5,770 bases of DNA from DASTDH01 sp035601575 (lineage in GTDB: Bacteria; Verrucomicrobiota; Verrucomicrobiia; Chthoniobacterales; JAFAMB01), in the NCBI GenBank assembly GCA_035601575.1, contig DATNNZ010000578.1:1-5770 (forward strand). Direction: 5' to 3'. Shown here piece after piece: positions 1 to 5,293 of the stretch. Position 1 is the first letter of the stretch, and every line of letters starts with the position of its first letter. The notes under the pieces are model-generated. The model saw only the letters and a program-made list of their open reading frames with translations, did no database searches and was not told the origin of the DNA. A program made the translations under genes and the position numbers.

Positions 1-89
1 ACACGCCAATGCTAATCAACAGAAAAACGGCCCACACTCTCCATTGAGAACTGGGCAGACCAACCAAAACTTGTAACCTCAAACAACAA

Positions 90-134
90 AAGTGTTACCG
101 ATGTCCTGAACCTGAAGTGTTACCGATGTCCTGA
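90..134. repeat. Two 20-bp direct repeats, period 25 bp
   Basis: AAGTGTTACCGATGTCCTGA occurs perfectly at 90-109 and again at 115-134, separated by 5 bp. Closely spaced direct copies of short motifs containing TGTTACC...ATGTCC are the kind of arrangement found near the ends of some insertion sequences, where the transposase binds several subterminal repeats. No transposase frame, terminal inverted-repeat partner or target duplication is visible here. The mobile-element reading is therefore tentative; the repeat itself is certain. Confidence 0.9.
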
Positions 135-142
135 CCCAACCC

Positions 143-177
143 CACCTCTCACCTCTCACCTCTCACCTCTCACCTCT
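143..177. repeat. Heptamer tandem array, 5 x CACCTCT
   Basis: Five perfect copies of CACCTCT run head to tail (143-149, 150-156, 157-163, 164-170, 171-177). The preceding CCAACCC and the following TTTC are not part of the unit. Short heptamer arrays in intergenic DNA usually vary in copy number between strains through slipped-strand replication. The array is about 210 bp upstream of the first gene, too far to alter promoter spacing directly. Confidence 0.93.
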
Positions 178-208
178 TTCGGCGTGACGGCGCTTCCGGC
201 GTTCCCAC

Positions 209-227
209 CGATCCGTATTGCGGATCG
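209..227. other. Small hairpin
   Basis: CGATCCG (209-215) and CGGATCG (221-227) form a perfect 7-bp stem around the 5-nt loop TATTG. No T-run follows on either strand, so it does not look like a complete intrinsic terminator. It could be a remnant of the element to its left or a chance structure. Confidence 0.4.
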
Positions 228-236
228 AGGGCCAGG

Positions 237-264
237 CTGATACGCTATCAAAACCAGCTAGAAT
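237..264 (+). promoter_or_regulatory. Weak promoter candidate with embedded palindrome
   Basis: CTGATA (237-242) and TAGAAT (259-264), 16 bp apart, match a sigma-70 type -35 and -10 at 4 of 6 and 5 of 6 positions. The palindrome TGATACGCTATCA (238-250) overlaps the -35 element and could be an operator. A transcript from here would have a leader of about 115 nt before the gene at 388 and would include the 281-300 hairpin. This is pattern matching only. Confidence 0.22.
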
Positions 265-280
265 TTAACTTGGCGGTTGT

Positions 281-300
281 CGAGGCTGGGAAAAGCCTCG
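281..300 (+). other. Hairpin in the leader of the glycine-rich gene
   Basis: CGAGGCT (281-287) and AGCCTCG (294-300) form a perfect 7-bp stem around the loop GGGAAA. It lies about 88 nt before the start codon at 388, so it could be a 5' leader structure if transcription starts near 270. No poly-T tract follows, which argues against a terminator. Confidence 0.4.
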
Positions 301-387
301 TTGAGAGCACTCCTGCAGTCTCGTCGCTGCCTCGAATTCTAGATGGCTTTTCGGCGGCAGTAGCAAGCGTACGAGAAGGATAGCTCA

Positions 388-711
388 ATGAATGCGACAA
401 TTATTAATCTGATTATCCAACTGCTGTCCGGCGCCGCCGGCGGCAACATCATCGGTAATACCCTAAAGCAATACAACCTTGGTCCCCTCGGAAACAGTAT
501 TGCCGGGATTGTTGGTGGCGGGCTTGGTGGACAATTGCTTAACATGATCCTCGGTGGCGGGGCGGCGGCAGGTACAGCTGCAACAGCCGGTGGTCTTGAT
601 ATCGGTTCAATCGTTGAACAAATCGCTGGCGGAGGCGTCGGCGGTGGAGTGCTCATGCTGATCGTGGGCATCATCAAACAAGCCATCGCGGGTCAACCCC
701 CCAAGTCTTAG
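388..711 (+). CDS. Small glycine-rich membrane-type protein of unknown function
   Basis: This 107-residue protein is about one quarter glycine, has no Cys or Trp, and carries very few charges (three Lys, one Asp, one Glu). Hydrophobic stretches at about residues 5-13 and 86-97 flank glycine clusters at about 40-48, 57-67 and 80-85. The GxxxG-like spacing resembles glycine-zipper helices that pack in membranes. The N-terminus has no Lys/Arg and no obvious signal-cleavage site. The start is well supported: GAGAAGGA at 373-380 lies 7 nt before the ATG. A perfect hairpin just beyond the stop suggests a single-gene transcript. Proteins with this pattern (IIQL.SGA.GGN, LGPLGNSI.GI.GGG.GGQ) are, from memory, widespread conserved hypotheticals. 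A bacteriocin-like or pore-forming role is possible from composition but unproven; no processing or immunity gene is adjacent. Confidence 0.82.
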   Translation: MNATIINLIIQLLSGAAGGNIIGNTLKQYNLGPLGNSIAGIVGGGLGGQLLNMILGGGAAAGTAATAGGLDIGSIVEQIAGGGVGGGVLMLIVGIIKQAIAGQPPKS

Positions 712-720
712 TGGCCTGTT

Positions 721-748
721 CTCGCCGGCGCCACCAGGCGCCGGCGAG
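721..748 (+). terminator. Strong hairpin terminator after the glycine-rich gene
   Basis: CTCGCCGGCGCC (721-732) and GGCGCCGGCGAG (737-748) form a perfect, very GC-rich 12-bp stem with the 4-nt loop ACCA, starting 9 nt after the stop codon. The following bases (TTGTAACTAACTTTG) are only moderately T-rich, so it may be an imperfect intrinsic terminator or a 3' stability element. Its position and stem quality support transcript-end function for the gene at 388-711. Confidence 0.75.
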
Positions 749-831
749 TTGTAACTAACTTTGAGGTCGTCCTGAGGTCGCTTCCCGCCCCAGAAGCTCT
801 TCGTCCGCGTGCCTATGTATTGCCCTATCCG

Positions 832-840
832 TGTTAGACT
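832..840 (+). promoter_or_regulatory. Extended -10 promoter candidate for cutA
   Basis: TGTTAGACT fits the extended -10 form TG-n-TAnnnT, with -10 element TAGACT at 835-840. No good -35 element lies 16-18 bp upstream. Transcription would begin near 847, giving a leader of about 20 nt to the ATG at 867. Just upstream is an 8-bp direct repeat, TGAGGTCG, at 762-769 and 773-780, of unknown meaning. Confidence 0.28.
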
Positions 841-866
841 CAGTGATCTAAGATATCTTTTCAGCT

Positions 867-1199
867 ATGCGCATCTATTACATCACGCTCAACACTGCCG
901 ATGAAGCTCGTCAAATCAGCCGAGCACTATTGGAGCAACAACTGGCAGTTTGCACTAACTGGTTTCCAATTACGTGCGCCTATCGCTGGGAAGGAAAGAT
1001 TGTGGAAGAACCGGAAACGGTTCTTCTCGTCAAAACCCAAGCAGGGTATCGTATCGCGGTTGAGCAGGTAATCCATCAGCGCATCAACTATACGAACTTG
1101 ATCGCAGAGATCGCTCCGGAATCGGTCAACGAAAGCTTCCTCAAGTGGTTGAATACAGAGGTAGCAGCCAGCTCACCACAAAAAGGTACCCTCGTTTGA
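867..1199 (+). CDS. cutA: CutA-family divalent-cation tolerance protein
   Basis: This 110-residue protein matches the usual CutA length. CutA proteins form very stable trimers with a ferredoxin-like fold. They were named from copper-tolerance mutants in E. coli, but their molecular role is not settled. The hallmark core is present: LAVCTNWFPITCAYRWEGK at residues 26-44, then EEPETVLLVKT at 47-57, and a closing FLKWL at 91-95. The usual HPYExPEI segment is replaced by HQRINYTNLIAEI (70-82), so this is a divergent member. The C-terminal tail (about 97-110) is short and polar. No Shine-Dalgarno sequence is evident before the ATG. The stop TGA at 1197-1199 is in the same frame as the next gene, with 96 nt between them, so the two are probably co-transcribed. 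Family assignment is firm; the function is not. Confidence 0.9.
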   Translation: MRIYYITLNTADEARQISRALLEQQLAVCTNWFPITCAYRWEGKIVEEPETVLLVKTQAGYRIAVEQVIHQRINYTNLIAEIAPESVNESFLKWLNTEVAASSPQKGTLV

Positions 1200-1295
1200 C
1201 TCAAGAAACAGTTCGGTTCAACGGTTGTTGGATCGCAATTTCGGCATCCTATCGATCACGACTTCTGGCTCCTGTATTCCGCATTCCAGATTCCC

Positions 1296-2105
1296 GTGTC
1301 CATAATCACTCTACTCACCGACTTCGGACTTACGGATTACTATGTTGCGGCACTGAAAGGCGTCATCCTCAGCCGCAATCCGGAAGTGCGCATCGTTGAT
1401 ATCAGTCATGAGATTGCCCCGCAGAACATCCTTTCCGCGGCCTACGTTCTTTTAGGCGCTTACGACAACTTTCCTGACGGTACCATCCATTTGGTTGTGG
1501 TTGATCCCGGAGTCGGTTCATCGCGCTGGCCGATCGCGGTAAAAGCAGGTGCTTATTTCTTCGTTGGGCCGGACAACGGCGTCTTCTCTTTCGCGCTGAA
1601 AAACGTCCCGGATTACGAAGCGTTTGCGATTAAGAACGAGAGCCTACTCGCCCCAAAGATCAGCAGCACCTTTCATGGCCGCGATATTTTTGCTCCCATC
1701 GCAGCAGCGCTGAGTCTTGGCGTTCCGCTTGGAGAAATCGGAGAACAGCTTCCAGCCGCTCAACTATTGCCTGAGCCGATCCAAGTTTCTCCCTCTTCCA
1801 TCGAGTCCAGCATTATCCATATCGATCGTTTCGGCAATTGTGTCACCGGCATCCAGCGATCCGCTTTGCCCAAAAATGGATTACCGGAAACATTCGCGCT
1901 GGAGGCCGGCAACCACCAGGTCCGGCAACTGAAACGCTACTATCTGGAGGAGGAAGGACAACCAAATGCTCCCTTCGCCATTTGGGGTAGTATCGGTTTT
2001 CTTGAAATATCCTTGGTTTCATCGTCTGCCGCCGAACACCTGAGCCTGAGAATAGGTGATACGGTAAGGCTGGACCTTGCTCCGAAACGGTCTCGGGACC
2101 GGTAA
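1296..2105 (+). CDS. S-adenosylmethionine hydrolase (SAM hydroxide adenosyltransferase, DUF62 family)
   Basis: This 269-residue protein belongs to the family that includes the fluorinase and chlorinase, in which SAM is attacked at C5'. Ordinary members use water or hydroxide to give adenosine plus L-methionine. Visible motifs are LLTDFGLTDYYV (6-17), VVVDPGVGSSR (67-77), PDNGV (92-96), STFHGRDIFAP (124-134) and HIDRFGNCVTGI near the middle of the C-terminal half. Asp70, Arg77 and His127 match the Asp-Arg-His set reported for the hydrolase type; the Arg argues against a halogenase. The last motif more often ends in TNI. The start is GTG at 1296, which places the first strand right at the N-terminus as in homologues. 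No ribosome binding site is visible, so translation may depend on coupling with cutA upstream. The protein is cytoplasmic with no signal peptide. Confidence 0.92.
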   Translation: MSIITLLTDFGLTDYYVAALKGVILSRNPEVRIVDISHEIAPQNILSAAYVLLGAYDNFPDGTIHLVVVDPGVGSSRWPIAVKAGAYFFVGPDNGVFSFALKNVPDYEAFAIKNESLLAPKISSTFHGRDIFAPIAAALSLGVPLGEIGEQLPAAQLLPEPIQVSPSSIESSIIHIDRFGNCVTGIQRSALPKNGLPETFALEAGNHQVRQLKRYYLEEEGQPNAPFAIWGSIGFLEISLVSSSAAEHLSLRIGDTVRLDLAPKRSRDR

Positions 2106-2245
2106 CCGTGAAGTAGGGCGTGCCGGTCCGCGACCACCGAATCACTCGCGAGCCATTCTCTATCTAGCGTGGTCCAATTACGCTCACGGTTCGTTGCTCC
2201 GGGAAATCCTATATAGGCAGCGAACGGGCAGGAGAACGAGGACGA
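2106..2245. other. Convergent intergenic region with a weak terminator-like stem
   Basis: This spacer separates the 3' ends of the SAM hydrolase (+) and cysteine synthase (-) genes. GTTCGTTGC (2189-2197) can pair with GCAGCGAAC (2217-2225) through 9 bp including one G-T wobble, with a 19-nt loop. The perfect palindrome CCTATATAGG occupies 2208-2217 and overlaps the right arm by one base. No poly-T tract follows the stem on either strand, so a shared bidirectional terminator is only a possibility. Confidence 0.35.
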
Positions 2246-3289
2246 TCAAATTCTGTCCAAGAAATCCAGACCCTTGGCTTTGGGAGTCAGCCTTTTCTCT
2301 TCCAACCATTGGGGATTATACAATCGAGAAACGTATCGTGAACCGGAGTCACAGAGAATGGTCGTGATAACCTGGCCGCGACCACCGGATCTCGCCAACT
2401 TTACGGCGCCGCAAACATTGATCGCAGATGAGAGACTGAGAAACAATCCTTCTGCGAGCAATAGATGATAAAGCATCTCTACTGCGACGTCATCCCGGAC
2501 GCGGTAAGCATCATCGATCTGAACTCCCTCCAGGTTCTTGGTTACCCGACTTTGTCCGATACCTTCCGCTACCGAGTCGCCGTCACTGATTTCGGTGTGG
2601 CCATGCTTGACCCACGACCACATGGCGGCTCCGTACGGATCGGCACAGACAATCCGGACATCGGGATTCTGCTCCTTCAGATAAAGGGCGACTCCCGCCA
2701 GAGTCCCACCGGTACCAACCGATGCAACAAATCCAGTGATTTTTTGTTCAGTTTGATGCCAGAGCTCGGGCCCGGTTGTCCGGTAATGAGCCAGTCGGTT
2801 GGCAACATTATCGAATTGATTCGCCCAAAAACCGTTGGGCGTTTCTTCAGCCACTCGCTGAGAGATACGGATATAATTATCGGGATCCTTGTAGGGTTTT
2901 TCAGGAACGGTTCGGACTTCTGCTCCCATCGCCCGAAGCCCATCAATCTTTTCCTTGGATTGAGTCTCCGGAATTATGATAACGGTGCGATAGCCCCGCG
3001 CATTTCCAACCAAAGCTAAGCCAATACCTGTGTTCCCGGCGGTGCCCTCCACTACGGTTCCGCCTGGTTCAAGCGCACCGGAAGCCTCAGCGTCTAGCAC
3101 GATTCCCAAGGCCGCTCGATCCTTCACCGAACCGCCTGGATTGAGAAATTCTGCCTTCCCCAATATTTCGCTTCCGGTCGCGTCCGACAAAGCGCGCAAA
3201 CGAATCAATGGAGTTCGCCCGATCGACTCACAAAATCCCTTCGTGACGAATCCGTACGGTGCATTTTCGGGAGAAATGGTGACGCGCAT
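2246..3289 (-). CDS. cysK: PLP-dependent cysteine synthase-like enzyme
   Basis: This 347-residue fold-type II PLP enzyme is expected to make cysteine from O-acetylserine (or a related activated serine) and sulfide in the cytoplasm. SIGRTPLIRL (22-31) opens the domain. Lys56 in NPGGSVKDRAA (50-60) is the Schiff-base lysine. EGTAGNTGIG (81-90) is the substrate loop, SVGTGGT (190-196) holds the PLP phosphate, and Ser315 in LCDSG contacts the pyridine nitrogen. The long segment PYKDPDNYIRISQ (132-144) and the tail SRLYNPQWL mark a subgroup longer than E. coli CysK. Near 284-291 the usual GSSGIN reads SLSSAIN, an unusual change. The ATG at 3289 is the first in-frame start after a stop; no clear ribosome binding site precedes it. 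A beta-synthase or another sulfur-acceptor role cannot be excluded, so the symbol denotes the family only. Confidence 0.88.
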   Translation of the reverse strand: MRVTISPENAPYGFVTKGFCESIGRTPLIRLRALSDATGSEILGKAEFLNPGGSVKDRAALGIVLDAEASGALEPGGTVVEGTAGNTGIGLALVGNARGYRTVIIIPETQSKEKIDGLRAMGAEVRTVPEKPYKDPDNYIRISQRVAEETPNGFWANQFDNVANRLAHYRTTGPELWHQTEQKITGFVASVGTGGTLAGVALYLKEQNPDVRIVCADPYGAAMWSWVKHGHTEISDGDSVAEGIGQSRVTKNLEGVQIDDAYRVRDDVAVEMLYHLLLAEGLFLSLSSAINVCGAVKLARSGGRGQVITTILCDSGSRYVSRLYNPQWLEEKRLTPKAKGLDFLDRI

Positions 3290-3626
3290 GAGAAAGACCG
3301 TATCACTGTTTCGGAACTTGGTAATCTTCTGCGTGCACCAATAAAGTTAAGCCGAAAAAAGACTGCGAAGAAAGATTCTTAAACGAGATCGAGGGCTACC
3401 TTCTCGGCTATCTCGGTATTACGGCCAATTAGAATCTTGTTTTTGCGCGAGATTCTCTAACCACGAATGGACACGAAAAAATGGTCTGATTCGCGTCAAT
3501 TAGTGTCTATTCGCGGTTGTTTTTCATCGCATTTGGTTGCGGCTACGACGCGCCACGATCTCCTGTTCAAAACTCTGTCTTCGCGGTCTTTGGTGGAACT
3601 TATTCCCTTAGCGTGTGGCAGGTTGT
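3290..3626. other. Intergenic region with several inverted repeats
   Basis: No gene is visible in these 337 bp between two minus-strand genes. From left to right: CGAGAT+CGAG (3384-3393) can pair with CTCG (3403-3406) and ATCTCG (3410-3415), giving a bulged stem with a 9-nt loop. AGAATCT (3431-3437) pairs perfectly with AGATTCT (3450-3456). A larger inverted repeat spans 3459-3518. A further segment CTTCGCGGTCTTTGGTGGAA (3579-3598) resembles dispersed repeat text common in intergenic DNA of some bacterial genomes. The region must hold the end of the aminotransferase transcript and probably the promoter for the cysteine synthase, but I found no convincing -35/-10 pair. Confidence 0.55.
3459..3518. 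repeat. Imperfect inverted repeat, probable dispersed intergenic repeat
   Basis: AACCACGAATGGACAC (3459-3474) pairs with GTGTCTATTCGCGGTT (3503-3518), 14 of 16 positions complementary by Watson-Crick pairing, around a 28-nt loop that itself contains ATTCGCGTCAATTA. The internal echo of 'GAAT...GACAC' type words is typical of multi-copy intergenic palindromes built from variants of one short word. Only one copy lies in this window, so its dispersed nature is inferred from resemblance. It follows the aminotransferase gene, so it could also act as a 3' structure. Confidence 0.6.
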
Positions 3627-4784
3627 TCAGCCGCGCTTCCGCAGCCGCATCAATCGTTCACCGGCAGCACATAAAGTTTTGTCGCGTTTGGCGAAATGGA
3701 ATCGAATGAGATTCGTTACCGGTTCGGCAAAAAAGCTGGAGCCTGGCACGGCGGCAACACCGATCTCTCGCGCCAACCAATGACAAAACGCGGTATCACT
3801 CGGGTGACCAAAATCTTCAATATTCACCAGCACATAATAGGCGCCTTGTGGTTCGACAAACCGCAAGCCCGCCTTGCGGAGATAACTAGTGAATAGTTCG
3901 CGACGGCGCATGTAATCGTGCGCGAGCTTCTGATAATATTCCGGCGGGAAACGCAGCGCAGTAACCGCTGCCTGTTGTAATGGATGGGGAGCCCCCACCG
4001 TCAAGAAGTCGTGCACCTTTCGGGCCTGCGCGATTACCTCCGGAGCGGCTAGGACAAATCCGAGCCGCCAACCAGTTATAGCATAGGTCTTCGACAATGA
4101 ACCGACGGTCAAAGTACGTTTGAACAACCCTGGAAGCGACGCCGTATAAGTGTGTCGATGGGGAGCGTAGACAATATGCTCGTAGACTTCGTCGGTAATG
4201 ATAAAGGCGTCTGCCTCGGTAGCCAAATTGCCAATGAAAGTCAGCTCATCGGTCGTAAATACCTTCCCGGTTGGGTTCGACGGATTGCACAATACGATCG
4301 CCTTCGGTCGTTTGGAAAAGGCTCGACGCAGCTCGTCCCGGTCAAAATCAAATCGGGGCGGCCGCAAGGGCACATAGATCGGATGGGCTCCAGCCAAAAT
4401 TGTATCGGCGCCGTAGTTTTCGTAGAACGGCGAAAAGATGATCACGGAATCGCCTGGGTTGCATACCGTCATCAGTGCGACCAGCATTGCTTCAGTGCCG
4501 CCACAGGTGACCACTAGATGGGCATCCGCATCGATATCAAGGCCCATCCAACGCGATTGTTTTTCAGCCAGAGCCCCGCGGAACTCTGCTGAACCCCACG
4601 TTATTGAATACTGGTGGAAGTTCCCGCGGAGTGCTTCTGCTGCGGCAGCGAGCAACTCCGGCGGGGGATCGAAGTCCGGAAAACCCTGGGAGAGGTTAAT
4701 CGCCCCATACTGATGGGCGACCCGCGTCATCTCTCGGATGACCGATTCCGTGAACCCGCGCAGTCTGTCGGCGGTGGGCAGCAT
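3627..4784 (-). CDS. PLP-dependent class I/II aminotransferase (kynurenine/methionine aminotransferase-like)
   Basis: This 385-residue fold-type I aminotransferase transfers an amino group from an amino acid to a 2-oxo acid in the cytoplasm. The N-terminal INLSQGFPDFDPP (29-41) is characteristic of the kynurenine aminotransferase / E. coli YbdL (methionine aminotransferase) branch. Further landmarks are TCGGTEAM (93-100) for PLP phosphate binding, the NPSNPTG motif (167-173), TDEVYEH (197-203) with Asp198 for the PLP ring nitrogen, Lys232 in SLSKTYAITGWR (229-240) as the Schiff-base lysine, and Arg361 in LIRFHF for the substrate carboxylate. All key residues are present and the length is normal. 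An in-frame TGA lies directly before the ATG, fixing this as the first start; no ribosome binding site is seen. Substrate could be methionine, aromatic amino acids, glutamine or kynurenine; sequence alone does not decide. Confidence 0.92.
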   Translation of the reverse strand: MLPTADRLRGFTESVIREMTRVAHQYGAINLSQGFPDFDPPPELLAAAAEALRGNFHQYSITWGSAEFRGALAEKQSRWMGLDIDADAHLVVTCGGTEAMLVALMTVCNPGDSVIIFSPFYENYGADTILAGAHPIYVPLRPPRFDFDRDELRRAFSKRPKAIVLCNPSNPTGKVFTTDELTFIGNLATEADAFIITDEVYEHIVYAPHRHTYTASLPGLFKRTLTVGSLSKTYAITGWRLGFVLAAPEVIAQARKVHDFLTVGAPHPLQQAAVTALRFPPEYYQKLAHDYMRRRELFTSYLRKAGLRFVEPQGAYYVLVNIEDFGHPSDTAFCHWLAREIGVAAVPGSSFFAEPVTNLIRFHFAKRDKTLCAAGERLMRLRKRG

Positions 4785-4794
4785 TCAGTACTTT

Positions 4795-4800
4795 AGCATA
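4795..4800 (-). promoter_or_regulatory. Possible -10 element of the aminotransferase
   Basis: On the minus strand TATGCT lies 10 nt before the ATG at 4784. Initiation from it would give an mRNA with only a few leader bases, which fits the lack of a Shine-Dalgarno sequence. No good -35 element is seen. The 105-bp space up to 4889 is shared with the divergent small exported-protein gene. Confidence 0.22.
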
Positions 4801-4889
4801 ACGGAGAACCAGATTCTTGCTTCTCTCCCGGCTACCGCTTTCGTATTCTGCATCCCGTCTTGCTCTCGAAACCAAGAAGGTTTGCAACA

Positions 4890-5156
4890 ATGAAGCTTCA
4901 GAATCCTCTTTCTTTATGCGTGATCGTGAGCGCGGTGATCTTCACGGCTACGCCGCAGATGAAGGCGGCCGATCCGACGGATCAATGCCCGAGATTGCAG
5001 CTTAATACCCTTGATGCCTATAAAAACGGCATGAAGTACAGCTTCCTCACGCCCGGTTCCGGTAACCCGAAGACAGACACCTTTACTTCGGTCTGCTCGG
5101 GCTTTTGGCAGCCGCCGAATGCCCGACGGATCCAAGGTATTGGACGCGCATGGTAA
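4890..5156 (+). CDS. Small exported protein of unknown function, possibly the front of a decayed gene
   Basis: I do not recognise this 88-residue protein. The ATG at 4890 is preceded by AAGAAGG (4874-4880) at 9 nt, a good ribosome binding site. A TTG further upstream (4860) would only add residues in front of a clear signal peptide, so the ATG is preferred. Residues 1-9 hold one Lys, 9-20 are hydrophobic (LCVIVSAVIFTA), and cleavage near AA at 26-27 is likely, giving a mature part of about 61 residues. That part contains two Cys (33 and 69), which could form a disulfide if exported. The C-terminal end (PPNARRIQGIGRAW) is Arg-rich and unlike the rest, and non-coding-looking DNA with a second open frame follows. 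The protein may be truncated by a frameshift. It is divergent from the aminotransferase gene. Confidence 0.5.
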   Translation: MKLQNPLSLCVIVSAVIFTATPQMKAADPTDQCPRLQLNTLDAYKNGMKYSFLTPGSGNPKTDTFTSVCSGFWQPPNARRIQGIGRAW

Positions 5157-5251
5157 CATATGAGCGCTGACATCGTTTCCGAGCTACAAGCTTCTGGAAA
5201 AGTCTCCTCTGGCATCCTTCGAGCCGAGTCTTACGGAACTCCAGAACATGG

Positions 5252-5293
5252 TTTCTTCGATTGTAATTCTCAAACCGAAGAAAGTTGAGAATT
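5252..5293. other. Two interlocked inverted repeats
   Basis: TTTCTTCG (5252-5259) pairs with CGAAGAAA (5276-5283), and AATTCTCAA (5265-5273) pairs with TTGAGAATT (5285-5293). Both stems are perfect (8 and 9 bp), and their arms alternate, so they form either a pseudoknot-like topology or two mutually exclusive hairpins. Only one base separates the last two arms, which makes full simultaneous pairing sterically hard. There is no T-run after either stem. The surrounding 5157-5443 has no accepted gene, and also holds a 9-bp direct repeat TTTTGGAAC at 5369-5377 and 5382-5390. Confidence 0.5.

Larger units (their letters stand above)
1..387. other. Gene-free leader region rich in repeats
   Basis: No convincing coding frame is visible on either strand. 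The stretch holds a pair of 20-bp direct repeats (90-134), a five-copy heptamer array (143-177), two short perfect hairpins (209-227 and 281-300), a 13-bp palindrome TGATACGCTATCA (238-250), and the ribosome binding site of the first gene (GAGAAGGA at 373-380, 7 nt before the ATG at 388). The minus-strand open frame that overlaps the start of the glycine-rich gene is its complement and reads as proline-rich, so it is not called. The left part may belong to a mobile-element relic that continues outside the window. That idea rests only on the repeat pattern. Confidence 0.6.

Noticed and set aside
143..177. CRISPR-like array
   Set aside because: The units are 7 bp, contiguous and without spacers, so it is a simple tandem repeat.
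339..686. Minus-strand 115-residue open frame over the glycine-rich gene
   Set aside because: It is proline-rich because it complements glycine codons, has no ribosome binding site, and is shadowed by a better-supported plus-strand gene.
1145..1399. Open frame bridging cutA and the SAM hydrolase gene
   Set aside because: It overlaps the ends of two well-supported genes in another frame and has a low-complexity, Arg/Ser-rich translation with no motif.
1296..2105. Fluorinase or chlorinase as the function of the DUF62 protein
   Set aside because: Arg77 together with Asp70 and His127 fits the hydrolase set, and the halogenase-specific features are not seen.
2465..3019. Plus-strand 184-residue open frame
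   Set aside because: It lies wholly antisense to the cysteine synthase, whose motifs are complete; its own translation shows no recognisable domain.
4152..4517. Plus-strand 121-residue open frame
   Set aside because: It is antisense to the aminotransferase active-site region and shows no motif or ribosome binding site.
5160..5288. 42-residue ATG frame directly after the exported-protein stop
   Set aside because: No ribosome binding site, no motif, and it runs into the interlocked stems; composition is unremarkable.
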